DNA from: JBDHTS01 sp044221445
GTDB taxonomy: Bacteria; Pseudomonadota; Alphaproteobacteria; Micavibrionales; Micavibrionaceae
Length of the DNA stretch: 64,000 nt
Direction of reading: 5' to 3'
Assembly: GCA_044221445.1 (NCBI GenBank)
Contig: JBGAPF010000011.1
Location: 1 to 64,000 of the forward strand
The notes beneath the pieces were generated by a model. The model made no database searches and was not told the DNA's origin. It was given only the letters and a program-made list of their open reading frames with translations. How positions within the stretch are numbered: position 1 is the first letter of the stretch; each line of letters begins with the position of its first letter. Positions 51,577 to 60,687 of the stretch are shown in pieces. The position numbers and the translations under genes are program-made.

Positions 51577-52596
51577 TTATGAATTCAGCTTCCCTTTCAG
51601 CTTGAACACGAACGATATGATTTCAGCGACGGCCTTGTAATGCTCCGGCGGCACCATATCGTCGATTTCGACCGTGTCGTAGAGGATCCGGGCCAGCGGC
51701 CTGTTTTCGTAAAGCGTGACATTGTTCGCCTTCGCCACTTCGCGGATTTTCAAGGCGACATCGTCCATGCCCTTTGCCACGCATTGCGGCGCTTCCATTT
51801 TATCCGGGTCGTATTTCAGGGCGACGGCGAAGTGGGTCGGGTTGGTGATGACGACCGTGGCGGTGGGCACAGCCTGCATCATGCGCTGGCGCGCTTTTTC
51901 CGAGCGCAGCTGGCGCAGTTTCGCTTTGATGTGCGGGTCGCCTTCCGACTGTTTGTATTCGTCGCGGAGCTCCTGGCGGGTCATACGCATTTTTTTGTAA
52001 TGGTCGTTGCGCTGATACAGGACGTCGATAGCGGCCAGGACGGCAAGCACGACCAGGACGCCGATCATAAGGCGCACGAACAGGGTCAGCATCTCCCGCA
52101 TCATATCGGGCAACGGCAGGCCGACGAAATGGTCCACGGAATCATAATAGGGACGCAGCGCCATATAGCCGGCAATACCGACGACGCAGATCTTGAACAT
52201 GGGTGAAAGCTTGCTCAGTTCAGGGTGAATGACTTCCGGCGCGAAGAGCGGCCCGATCTGCATGAACGGTCCCAGAAATGCCGCCAGCATCAAGGCGATC
52301 AGCGGAATCGCCAGCATCCCCATCACATGCCAGAACGTCTGACCGAGGATAATGGAAAACCCGCCCGGCACCTGTGGCATCAGATGCGGCTGTTCCAGGA
52401 AGATTTTCAGATAATCGGCCAGCTTCAGCATGAAAGACGACGACATCGTTGCCACGACCATGGTCCCGGCCAGAAGCATGACCCAGTTGTTCAGTTCGCG
52501 CGACATCGCGACCTGTCCCTTTTTGCGCGCTTCTTCGAGCCGCTTGGGGGTCGGGTCTTCGGTCTTCTGGGAATCGTCCTGTTCGCCTTCGGCCAT
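51577..52596 (-). CDS. flhB: Flagellar export apparatus protein FlhB
   Basis: Substrate-specificity switch of the flagellar type III export gate. The 339 residues start with the usual TEDPTPKRLEEARKKGQVA and have four membrane segments. The autocleavage site NPTH is at 252-255, followed by a normal cytoplasmic domain ending KLKGKLNS. Between KLSP and MFKICVVG (about residues 130-134) the conserved GxKRIFSxRSLVExLK linker of about 19 residues is missing. No other flagellar gene is adjacent, which is unusual for flhB. Confidence 0.9.
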   Translation of the reverse strand: MAEGEQDDSQKTEDPTPKRLEEARKKGQVAMSRELNNWVMLLAGTMVVATMSSSFMLKLADYLKIFLEQPHLMPQVPGGFSIILGQTFWHVMGMLAIPLIALMLAAFLGPFMQIGPLFAPEVIHPELSKLSPMFKICVVGIAGYMALRPYYDSVDHFVGLPLPDMMREMLTLFVRLMIGVLVVLAVLAAIDVLYQRNDHYKKMRMTRQELRDEYKQSEGDPHIKAKLRQLRSEKARQRMMQAVPTATVVITNPTHFAVALKYDPDKMEAPQCVAKGMDDVALKIREVAKANNVTLYENRPLARILYDTVEIDDMVPPEHYKAVAEIISFVFKLKGKLNS

Positions 52597-52650
52597 GTTT
52601 CAGATTATCACATCGTATGAATTTTAAGAGCTGTCTATTACTTTAAGAGT

Positions 52651-52675
52651 GGAACCGTTCATCATGTTAAACGTT
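52651..52675 (+). promoter_or_regulatory. EcfG-type promoter candidate
   Basis: GGAAC (52651-52655), 16 bases, CGTT (52672-52675): an exact match to the EcfG consensus. It is 134 bases before the ATG at 52809 of the RTX esterase gene. The rest of the 212-base gap between flhB and that gene is AT-rich and holds nothing else recognised. Confidence 0.5.
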
Positions 52676-52808
52676 ATTGCCATATCCGTATAAAAGATTT
52701 AAATGTTCGCTTGCCTGCCAAGAATCATTAGGTTTGTTATTTTTCATACTGCACGCACATGAGAAAATTCAACGTATCTGACCGCTAACAGTAATAAGGA
52801 AAACATAC

Positions 52809-52908
52809 ATGCCCTCACTTATTAAAGCAGCCTGGTGGGACGACCTTGCCACGCAGTTCGGATTTTCGCGCGGCGCGGGGGATAAAATCGATTCTACGCA
52901 GATGATCG
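52809..52908 (+). pseudogene. Original N-terminal part of the RTX esterase gene, now out of frame
   Basis: ATG 52809 has AAGGA nine bases upstream and encodes PSLIKAAWWDDLATQFGFSR and GAGDKIDSTQM. Removal of one copy of the ATGATCG repeat at 52902-52915 joins this in frame with IATLNQNVAGHINDL of the downstream protein. In the present sequence the frame runs on to a stop at 53028-53030 and ends in non-family sequence. Confidence 0.65.
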
Positions 52909-52915
52909 ATGATCG
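52902..52915 (+). repeat. 7-bp tandem duplication causing a frameshift
   Basis: ATGATCG occurs twice directly (52902-52908 and 52909-52915). The second copy supplies the ATG of the shorter reading frame; one copy would keep the gene in frame. Confidence 0.85.
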
Positions 52916-55515
52916 CCACACTGAACCAGAACGTGGCAGGTCATATCAACGACCTGATTTCGCAATCTTTCATGACCCTTCATGGCAATGTCTTCACGCC
53001 TGTAGCAGAAGAAGCGGATCGCTCCAATAGCCTGATTCCGCTTGGTTCGCTTGACGACCTGACTATCGGTTACGGCGGATCGGATTTCTTGTCCGGTCGC
53101 GGCGGCGCCGACATCCTGTTCGGCGGCGCGGACCGTGATTTCTTCAAGCCCGGCGCAGGCCGTGACCTGGTTATCGGCGGGGATGGCGCTTTCGATGGCG
53201 GCGATACGGCAATTTATCTTTCCGCCAATGCCGGCATGGTCGCGGATGGCCTTCAGGGACCCGCCGATCCGCTGCCTCCGCCGCCCCAGCATATTTACAG
53301 CTATACATGGGAAGACTGGATCGACCCGGTTGCGCCGACCATAACCGGTTTCAAGACAGGGGATGGTGGCGACCGCATCGATATTTCCGCCCTGCTCGAC
53401 CATATAGGCCGTAGCGGTGCCGATGCCATCGCGCAAGGCTATATTCGTCTGCGCGACGACGCGGGCGATCTGAAAATCCAGTTCGATCAGGACGGTTTCG
53501 GCGGCGCAAGCGCCTCTTCTCTGGTCAGGCTGGCGGGGGTCAGTTCTGCCTCCTTTTCACCCTATAACCTTTCCAGTGTCCACTTGGAACCGGAACCTCC
53601 GGCGGCGCTTCCGCCTGGCCACTTCACACTTGTCTCAAAAGACGGGCAAGGCAGCTACGATGTTCTGTACGGCGTGGAAAACATCGTCGGTTCTGATTTT
53701 GCCGATATAATCCATGGCCAGGGCGACGACAATATCCTGGTCGGCGGCCTCGGCGACGATAAGCTCTATGGCGAATACGGCAACGATACGCTCGTCGGTG
53801 GCGCAGGCACGGACAAGCTGTTTGGCGGCGCCGGAAACGATCTGCTAATCGTCGGCGGCGGCGATACGGCGGATGGTGGCACAGGAAACGATATTTTCAA
53901 GCTCGAAGCGATCCCCAACGGCGTCAAACTCGTCATTAATGGCTTTCAGACGGGCGACAAGCTGGACGTCAGCGAAGTCCTTAGCCACGCCGGTTACGGT
54001 GGGCACGACGCCGTCGGCGACGGCGTCGTCAGAATGACGCAGACAGGCAAGGACCTGTCTTTCAGCCTCAACCTCGATGGCGATACGACAACGCTTGCGA
54101 CCCTGAAAAACGTCAATGCCTCGGCCTTTTCATTGTCCGATAATTTGGTGACGGAGGCGCCGTCGGTTCTGATGACGCAGCTTCTCGGCCAGTCGAATAT
54201 GAGCGGCCTGAAAGTTTTGGCCGGTGATAACGAATCCGGCCTGACCATGCTCCAGAACGGCCTTGAAAACCATAATGGCGGGCTGGTGCAGACGGTCGAA
54301 CGGGACGACGGGGGCGATTACATCCTGCTGGCCGTCGGAGGCACGAGCGTCGACGGTAACGACGATTCACACGATCTGAGCACCGTGTGGTGGTATCCGG
54401 ATCAGGGAACGCCTGGCGATATTCTGATCCGTGCGGTCGGCTATCTTGCCGTCCAGATCGCCGAACTGCGCGCTCAGGGCGACCTGACGCCTACAATTGT
54501 CTGGGGCCAGGGCGAGGCCGACGCAAATATTATCGGTTTCAACACAACTGAGGAAGGCCGCGTGGCGGCGGCTGAGCGTTATATGAACGCTACGCGCTCT
54601 GTTTTCGATTACATCAAAGACAGGCTGGGCGACGACATTCAGTTTTATATCGCCGAGACCGGCCGCTATGACGGCACGGCCGCGCGCCTGGACGGCATCT
54701 CCCAGGGCCGCGTCGACGCGACGCAGCTGGGGCTCCGCTATATCAACGCGGCCCAGGAAAAACTGGCACTCGATTATCATGATGTGCATGTGGCGGTGAA
54801 CTACCGCGACCTGCCGCTCTTGTCCGAAGTCAGCCAGACACAGGATCCGCTGAACTATCTGCCTGAATGGTCGAAAGACGCATGGCACTTGCACTATGAA
54901 AGCCGTGAAGTTGTTGGCTCCCGCATCGCCGATTTCATATCGCTGGATCTCGGCCATAATAATGTTCTGGAAGACCCAGGCGCCTACCCCCGCCATTTGC
55001 TTTCGGATCTTGACCTGAAAGCATCGGCGGGTGTCGTTGCCAGTGGCGGCGTCCACGACGATATCGTCGTCGGCACGCTGGGCAGCGACGATCTGCACGG
55101 TCAGGACGGCAACGACGTCCTGATGGGCGGCGCAGGCCAGGATACACTCTATGGCGATGGCGGCAGCGACGTCTTCTATTACGATCCGGGCGTGTTTAGG
55201 GAAGTCCAGGCTGCGCAATCAAACCCTGCGCTTGAAATCCGTGACACTATCGAAGGTTTTGAAACTGGCCCGGGCGGTGACGTCCTTGACCTTACAGCCC
55301 TGCTGAAATCCGCAGGCTATGCCGGGACGGACGCCTTGGCCGATGGCTATGTGTCCCTCGGTCAGGACGGCGCCAATACTCTGGTCTCCTTTGATATGGA
55401 CGGCAGCACAGGCGTTGCGCACAGCGTGGTTATTGCGCAACTGAACGGCATTGATTCCGGTACGGTCAGTGTGCTTGACAATCTCTTGCTGTCGCTTCCG
55501 CCGTCCCTCGCCTAG
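52909..55515 (+). CDS. Secreted RTX protein with SGNH/sialate O-acetylesterase-like domain
   Basis: An 868-residue frame. Calcium-binding RTX nonapeptides are at about 55-105 (GGSDFLSGRGGADILFGG), about 265-325 (GDDNILVGGLGDDKLYG) and about 720-755 (GNDVLMGGAGQDTLYG). The middle, residues 415-690, is an esterase domain: LLGQSNMSGL (nucleophile Ser), VGGTSVDG, WGQGEADAN and the Asp/His pair in DAWHLHYES, as in CE6/sialate O-acetylesterase families. A type I secretion C-terminus is likely; no secretion genes are adjacent. The true start is probably 52809, cut off by a 7-bp duplication. ATG 52909 has no ribosome binding site. Confidence 0.85.
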   Translation: MIATLNQNVAGHINDLISQSFMTLHGNVFTPVAEEADRSNSLIPLGSLDDLTIGYGGSDFLSGRGGADILFGGADRDFFKPGAGRDLVIGGDGAFDGGDTAIYLSANAGMVADGLQGPADPLPPPPQHIYSYTWEDWIDPVAPTITGFKTGDGGDRIDISALLDHIGRSGADAIAQGYIRLRDDAGDLKIQFDQDGFGGASASSLVRLAGVSSASFSPYNLSSVHLEPEPPAALPPGHFTLVSKDGQGSYDVLYGVENIVGSDFADIIHGQGDDNILVGGLGDDKLYGEYGNDTLVGGAGTDKLFGGAGNDLLIVGGGDTADGGTGNDIFKLEAIPNGVKLVINGFQTGDKLDVSEVLSHAGYGGHDAVGDGVVRMTQTGKDLSFSLNLDGDTTTLATLKNVNASAFSLSDNLVTEAPSVLMTQLLGQSNMSGLKVLAGDNESGLTMLQNGLENHNGGLVQTVERDDGGDYILLAVGGTSVDGNDDSHDLSTVWWYPDQGTPGDILIRAVGYLAVQIAELRAQGDLTPTIVWGQGEADANIIGFNTTEEGRVAAAERYMNATRSVFDYIKDRLGDDIQFYIAETGRYDGTAARLDGISQGRVDATQLGLRYINAAQEKLALDYHDVHVAVNYRDLPLLSEVSQTQDPLNYLPEWSKDAWHLHYESREVVGSRIADFISLDLGHNNVLEDPGAYPRHLLSDLDLKASAGVVASGGVHDDIVVGTLGSDDLHGQDGNDVLMGGAGQDTLYGDGGSDVFYYDPGVFREVQAAQSNPALEIRDTIEGFETGPGGDVLDLTALLKSAGYAGTDALADGYVSLGQDGANTLVSFDMDGSTGVAHSVVIAQLNGIDSGTVSVLDNLLLSLPPSLA

Positions 55516-55581
55516 ACACTTTAAAACGCCATCCCCCGCTCTATATTAGAATATAGACATAAACAACGGAGCGAGGGATGG

Positions 55582-55815
55582 ATGAAGCGTTCGGCGCGCG
55601 ACGATTTCGAAAGCCAGCGGAAAGAAATTTATTTTATGGCGTGGCGTTTAAGCGCCAGGTTTGGTTCCGCGATGGCCTCGGCTGAAAAAGAGCCGCTTCG
55701 TTCTATTATGAGCGCTTTTTTTGCCGGAAAAACTTACAGCCCCGGCGCTGTTTCCGCCGTGAAAAATATGGCCAGGAATCTTGCGACATCTCAACATATG
55801 CCCACGTCCATCTGA
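55582..55815 (+). CDS. Small basic protein, paralogue of 56008-56232 (copy A)
   Basis: A 77-residue protein with GAGGG just before ATG 55582. The core pattern is RKEIYFMAWRLSARF, a middle acidic residue cluster, then an aromatic/helix segment FFAGKTYSPGAVSAVKNMAR. This aligns without gaps to the next gene (R..IY..AWR...; S..FF/YF; ...AV.....M). Probably a small helical protein; function is unknown. Confidence 0.6.
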   Translation: MKRSARDDFESQRKEIYFMAWRLSARFGSAMASAEKEPLRSIMSAFFAGKTYSPGAVSAVKNMARNLATSQHMPTSI

Positions 55816-56007
55816 CATATTTTTCGCACAAAACTTTATAAAAGATTAATGACATCTTTGTATATTAACGGAATTTGTCGAAAAAGCAGTGGTTCTGTCT
55901 ATAATAATATGTGCAGTTTTTTCTAATATGACATATGATGAACTATGGACGCATAAAAACGCTTCCAGCTTTCAGGGTATACTGAATAAATAGAGAGAGG
56001 GGCTACC

Positions 56008-56232
56008 ATGCTTAGATCTTCCTCGCACAAAGGAACCGAAAAAGAGCGTAGAGCTATCTACTGGGCCGCGTGGCGCATTATGGCGCATCACAGTTCGAAA
56101 ATGTCTCAGGAAGACAAGCACTCTGTTTTGGATGTTTTCAGGTCATATTTCCGCGACGTCGCTTTTGACCCTCTGGCTGTGACACATGTCGAGCGCATGA
56201 CCGAAATGATGGCAAAGCCGCATTATATTTAA
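56008..56232 (+). CDS. Small basic protein, paralogue of 55582-55815 (copy B)
   Basis: A 74-residue protein with GAGAGGGG before ATG 56008. The core is RRAIYWAAWRIMAHHSSK and VFRSYFRDVAFDPLAVTHVE. It is a diverged tandem copy of the gene at 55582, the two separated by 192 bases of AT-rich DNA with no other recognised feature. I do not know the family. Both precede pyrD but have their own translation signals. Confidence 0.62.
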   Translation: MLRSSSHKGTEKERRAIYWAAWRIMAHHSSKMSQEDKHSVLDVFRSYFRDVAFDPLAVTHVERMTEMMAKPHYI

Positions 56233-56294
56233 TGCCTTTCTAAAATCCTTATAAAATCTTGCTTTTCTCAATCGAATGAGCGACGACTGGCCTT

Positions 56295-57377
56295 ATGGCT
56301 GGTTCTTATAAACTCATCCGCCCGCTGTTGATGCGGATAGACCCGGAAAAGGCTCATGGCCTGACTCTTAAGATCATGAAGGCTGGCTTGGCCCCACGCC
56401 GTAAACAGGCCTTGTATCCAGCTTTAGCGGTGACCTTATGGAACCGCAAATTTCCCAATCCTATAGGCCTCGCCGCCGGATTCGACAAGAATGCGGAAGC
56501 CGTCGGTGCCGCTTTCCGCATGGGATTCGGGTTTGTCGAAGCCGGAACGGTGACGCCGAAGGCCCAAACGGGTAACCCGAGGCCACGCGTTTTTCGGGAC
56601 ACGCATAACGAGGCGGTCATCAACCGCATGGGGTTTCCCAACCAAGGCATGGAAGTCTTTAAAGCCAATTTGGGACATTTCATGGACATGCGCCCCAGGC
56701 CCGCCGGCGTTCTCGGGCTTAATATTGGCATGAACAAGGATCAGACCGACCCGGCGCAGGATTACTGCATGCTGGTACAGGAACTGGCGCCGATGGCCGA
56801 TTACCTGACCATCAATATTTCATCTCCCAACACACCGGGCCTGCGGGACCTCCAGAAAAAAGACGTCTTTCTTGAACTGATCGGCAAAATCAAGGCCGAA
56901 CGGGACAACGCCTGCGGCGGTCATCCTACCCCGATCCTGGTCAAGCTGGCGCCCGACCTGACGGAAACGCAGCGTGAAGAAATGGCGGAAGCCGCCCTGC
57001 TCTCCGGGATAGACGGGCTGATCCTTTCCAACACCACGCTTGACCGGCCCGATATCCTTGACGGCAATTTCGCCGCAGAGCGTGGCGGCCTCAGCGGCAG
57101 GCCGCTTAAAGATAAGGCCACAGACACCATACGCACGTTTTACCGTCTGACCGGCGGCAAATTGCCAATCATAGGCCTTGGCGGTATTTCGTCCGCATGG
57201 GACGCTTATGAAAAAATCAGGGCCGGAGCCAGCCTTGTGCAGATATATACTGCCCTGATTTATCAGGGTCCGGATCTGATCCGCACCATTCAGGGGGGGC
57301 TGGCCGGTCTGCTGGAACGGGACGGTTTCCGCCATATCAGTGAAGCGACAGGCGTAGACGCGGCAAAAGATTCTTGA
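56295..57377 (+). CDS. pyrD: Dihydroorotate dehydrogenase (quinone), class 2
   Basis: Fourth step of pyrimidine synthesis, membrane-associated, FMN-dependent. The 360 residues begin with the class 2 membrane-binding helices (YKLIRPLLMRIDPEKAHGL). Then NPIGLAAGFDKNAE, TINISSPNTPGLRDLQ with the catalytic Ser, and GLGGISSAWDAYEKIRAGAS for FMN phosphate. Class 2 signatures are complete. Confidence 0.95.
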   Translation: MAGSYKLIRPLLMRIDPEKAHGLTLKIMKAGLAPRRKQALYPALAVTLWNRKFPNPIGLAAGFDKNAEAVGAAFRMGFGFVEAGTVTPKAQTGNPRPRVFRDTHNEAVINRMGFPNQGMEVFKANLGHFMDMRPRPAGVLGLNIGMNKDQTDPAQDYCMLVQELAPMADYLTINISSPNTPGLRDLQKKDVFLELIGKIKAERDNACGGHPTPILVKLAPDLTETQREEMAEAALLSGIDGLILSNTTLDRPDILDGNFAAERGGLSGRPLKDKATDTIRTFYRLTGGKLPIIGLGGISSAWDAYEKIRAGASLVQIYTALIYQGPDLIRTIQGGLAGLLERDGFRHISEATGVDAAKDS

Positions 57378-57442
57378 TGAATAACGCTCTATAGCGCATT
57401 GACGCCGCGCGAAAATTCCGCATTATAAAAGCGGATCATATC

Positions 57443-58843
57443 ATGGCTTTGACACTGTTCAGAAAAGCGCCGCGCGGGGGGCAGGATTACCCTTCCGCCG
57501 ACAATGGGCGCATGAAAATTCACCGCCCCGCTCAACGCAAGAGCCTGGTGGGCGAAGTGGTGGCCGCGGCTTTGGGCCTGATCCTGGCGCTGGCTCTCGG
57601 AGCGGTCATGGTCCTGACTCAGGTTTCTTCCGATTACGGCTTCGTCGTCATTGCCCTTGCTGGCCTGTGCGGCCTGATCATTTGCGACACCTTTAGCCGC
57701 CGCGGGTGGGAGCGTAAGATCACCGAACAGATCCGTGACAATATGGACAGCCACAACCGCCTTGTCCGCGAGGTGGAAAGGAACCGTAACGACATTGCCG
57801 AACTGAAGGACGGCCTCGGCGAAACCGCCAGCGCCCTCGACGCCCAGTCGAAACGCTGGCCTGCCGCCGCTGCCGGGATTGAATCCCGTATCCTGAAAGT
57901 CATTGCCGACCGTCTCGGTTCTCTCGGCACGAAACCGCGCGGTAAAATGCAGATCGTGCCGGCCGGCGAAATCCTCGAACTGGAACTGGCCCCGCCGCCG
58001 CGCAGACCGCCGCCGGAAAACCGGTCCGAACAGGCCATGCGCGCCCGCACGAACTACACCGACGAGACCATTTCCAACCTTGTTCAGGCGGCTGTGCAGC
58101 AGGATAAGATGGCCATGTTCATCCAGCCCGTCGTCACCCTGCCCCAGCGCAAGGTGAAAATGGTCGAGGCCCTGGCGCGCATCCGCACCAAATCCGGTAA
58201 CTGGCTCCATGCGGAACGTTACATGAAGGCGGCGGCGAACGATTCCCTGTTGCCGGTGATCGACGACCTTCTGCTCCTCCAGTGTCTCAACGCCCTCGAC
58301 GATCCGCGCGGCGGCATACCGGCGGACGTTCCCTGTATCCTGAATATCGACGGATCTACCCTCCGCAATACCGGTTTCATGACCGATCTGACCGCATGCA
58401 TCGCCCGCAATCGCCCCATCGCGTCGCGTCTGGTGCTCGAATTGCCGCAGGCGGCGCTGGACAGCCTGCCGCCCGGCGTCATGCCCGTGCTGGAAGGCCT
58501 GTCGAAGCTGGGGTGCCGTTTTTCGATGGACAGCGTCCGCAAGCGGCGGATCGACGTGACGCGGCTCAAAGACCTGAAAATCCGTTTCATCAAACTGGAC
58601 GCCGCCTGGCTGATACGCGAAGCGGCACTCGAAGGCGGCGAGGCGCGCGTCGGGCGCCTGAAAAAACAGCTTGATGCAGCCGGGATCGACCTGATCGTGG
58701 AACGTATCGAGACGGAATCGGAATTGCGCGAACTTCTGGACTATGGGATCAATCTCGGCCAGGGCTATCTGTTCGCGAAGCCTGAACTCTATACGCTGTG
58801 GCGCGAAAAACAGGCAAAGCAAAAGCCGGGACGCGCCGCCTGA
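57443..58843 (+). CDS. tipF: TipF-like protein with degenerate EAL domain
   Basis: A 466-residue membrane protein. Two close membrane helices (about 38-60, 66-84) are followed by a coiled coil (about 90-140), a Pro-rich linker, and an EAL domain (about 215-460). EAL is present as VEALARI, KLD as FIKLDAAW and GQGYLFAKP is kept, but the DDFG metal motif reads MDSVRKRR and other catalytic residues are changed, so it is unlikely to cut cyclic di-GMP. This matches Caulobacter TipF, which binds c-di-GMP and guides flagellum placement. No flagellar genes are adjacent. Confidence 0.7.
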   Translation: MALTLFRKAPRGGQDYPSADNGRMKIHRPAQRKSLVGEVVAAALGLILALALGAVMVLTQVSSDYGFVVIALAGLCGLIICDTFSRRGWERKITEQIRDNMDSHNRLVREVERNRNDIAELKDGLGETASALDAQSKRWPAAAAGIESRILKVIADRLGSLGTKPRGKMQIVPAGEILELELAPPPRRPPPENRSEQAMRARTNYTDETISNLVQAAVQQDKMAMFIQPVVTLPQRKVKMVEALARIRTKSGNWLHAERYMKAAANDSLLPVIDDLLLLQCLNALDDPRGGIPADVPCILNIDGSTLRNTGFMTDLTACIARNRPIASRLVLELPQAALDSLPPGVMPVLEGLSKLGCRFSMDSVRKRRIDVTRLKDLKIRFIKLDAAWLIREAALEGGEARVGRLKKQLDAAGIDLIVERIETESELRELLDYGINLGQGYLFAKPELYTLWREKQAKQKPGRAA

Positions 58844-58877
58844 TAGATGAATTTCAATGATACGAGGTAAGCCTGTT

Positions 58878-60668
58878 ATGATCCGCCTGTTCTTGGTCGC
58901 CCTCCTCCTGCTCATCGCCCCGGCAAAGGCCGAAGAGCCCGTCCACGGCATCGCCATGCATGGCGACCTGAAATACGGGCCGGACTTCAGGAATTTCGAC
59001 TACGTGAACCCGGACGCACCGAAGGGCGGACGCCTGCGTCTCGGCGCCCTGGAAACGTTCGACAGTTTCAATCCTTATATCACCAAGGGCGTTCCGGCAG
59101 ACGGTATAGGCCTGATCTATGCAAGCCTGACCGAGCAAAGCGCCGACGAGCCGTTTTCCGAATATGCGGGCCTTGCCGCCTCTATCGAAATGCCGAAGGA
59201 CCGGAGCTGGATCGTTTTCAATCTCAGGCCGGAGGCAAAATGGCAGGACGGCGTGCCGGTCACGGCGGATGATGTGAAATGGTCGTTCGATGCACTGATG
59301 AAGGACGGCCAGCCTTTTTATAAAGGCTATTACGCAGACGTGACGAAAATCGACGTTGAAAACGACCATCGCGTCAAATTCACATTCAAGGGCACGGACA
59401 ATCTTGAACTGCCCCTGATCGTCGGACAGATGCCTGTGCTGCCCAAACATTACTGGACGGCGAAAGGCCGTAATTTCGCCGAAACCACCCTGACGCCGCC
59501 GCCTGGAAATGGACCTTATAAGATTACATCGTTTACCCCGGGACGTTCGGTCACTTACGAACGTGTGAAAAACTGGTGGGGCGAAAACCTGCCTGTCTAC
59601 AAGGGTCGGAACAATTTCGACACCATTACCTATGATTATTATCGCGATCGCGATGTGCAGCTGGAAGCGTTCTTCGGCGGAGGTTACGATTTCCATCAGG
59701 AATATACTGCGAAATCATGGGCCACGTCTTACGATGCGCCCGCTGTAAAAGACGGTCGGATCGTCAAAAAAGAAATTGGGAACGGCTTGCCACAAGGCAT
59801 GCAGGCTTTCATTTATAATATCCGCCGCCCGGTCTTTCAGGACCAGAACGTCCGGAAAGCGCTGGACTATGCTTTTGATTTTGACTGGGCCAATAAGCAG
59901 TTCGCATACGGCTCATATAAGCGCACCGATAGCTTTTTCGCAAATTCTGACATGGCCGCGCCGAATACGCCTCCAGCAGGAAAAGTGAAGGAGATCCTCG
60001 AACTGTTCAAAGATCAGTTGCCGCCATCTGTGTTTACTGAACGTTACCGGCCACCGCAAACCGATGCTTCCGGCAACAACCGCGCCAATCTGCGCACGGC
60101 CATGAAAATCCTCGACGACGCAGGGTATAAAATCGGGCCGGACGGCATTCGCACCGATCCTAAAACCGGCAAGAAGCTGCAGTTCGAATTTCTGACCAAT
60201 GGTGGCAACGCCGCGATGGAGCGATGGATTTCACCGTTTATCGGCAACTTGAAAAAAATCGGCGTTCTGGCGAATTTCCGTGTCGTTGACGCTTCACAAT
60301 ATGTAAATCGAGTCATGAAATTTGATTACGACATGACGGTGTCGAGCTTTCCCCAATCCCTTTCCCCCGGCAACGAACAGCGTGAATTCTGGACCACCGG
60401 CCGCGCTGACATGCCCGGCTCGCGCAATATGATCGGTTTGAAAAACCCGGTGGTGGACAAGCTGGTCGATATGATCATCAACGCCCCGACCCGTGAAGAC
60501 CTCGTCGCCCGCTGCCAGGCGCTCGATTACGTCCTGCTCTTGGGAAACTATGTCATTCCGAACTGGCATATCCCCGCCTGGCGCGTTGCCTACTGGAACA
60601 AGTTCGGCATTCCGGAGCGCCAGGCGCCTTACGCGCTGGGCGTGGCGGATACGTGGTGGGCGAAATAA
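58878..60668 (+). CDS. ABC transporter substrate-binding protein, family 5 (YejA-like)
   Basis: A periplasmic peptide-binding protein of 596 residues from ATG 58878 (GAGGT upstream); an ATG at 58857 lacks a site. The signal peptide is IRLFLVALLLLIAPAKA. The mature part has HGIAMHGDLKYGPDFRNFDYVNPDAP, the hallmark start of the YejA subfamily that takes up microcin C and peptides. No permease or ATPase genes follow, so it would have to work with a transporter encoded elsewhere. Confidence 0.88.
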   Translation: MIRLFLVALLLLIAPAKAEEPVHGIAMHGDLKYGPDFRNFDYVNPDAPKGGRLRLGALETFDSFNPYITKGVPADGIGLIYASLTEQSADEPFSEYAGLAASIEMPKDRSWIVFNLRPEAKWQDGVPVTADDVKWSFDALMKDGQPFYKGYYADVTKIDVENDHRVKFTFKGTDNLELPLIVGQMPVLPKHYWTAKGRNFAETTLTPPPGNGPYKITSFTPGRSVTYERVKNWWGENLPVYKGRNNFDTITYDYYRDRDVQLEAFFGGGYDFHQEYTAKSWATSYDAPAVKDGRIVKKEIGNGLPQGMQAFIYNIRRPVFQDQNVRKALDYAFDFDWANKQFAYGSYKRTDSFFANSDMAAPNTPPAGKVKEILELFKDQLPPSVFTERYRPPQTDASGNNRANLRTAMKILDDAGYKIGPDGIRTDPKTGKKLQFEFLTNGGNAAMERWISPFIGNLKKIGVLANFRVVDASQYVNRVMKFDYDMTVSSFPQSLSPGNEQREFWTTGRADMPGSRNMIGLKNPVVDKLVDMIINAPTREDLVARCQALDYVLLLGNYVIPNWHIPAWRVAYWNKFGIPERQAPYALGVADTWWAK

Positions 60669-60687
60669 CGGTGTTGCGTTTATTTCC

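Noticed and set aside
57389..58957. 522-codon open frame antisense to the TipF-like gene
   Set aside because: The plus-strand frame has clear EAL and membrane features; the antisense frame is Arg/His/Gln-rich shadow sequence.
60493..60687. N-terminal extension of kdsB
   Set aside because: It overlaps the coding end of the substrate-binding protein gene; KdsB homology begins exactly at 60688.
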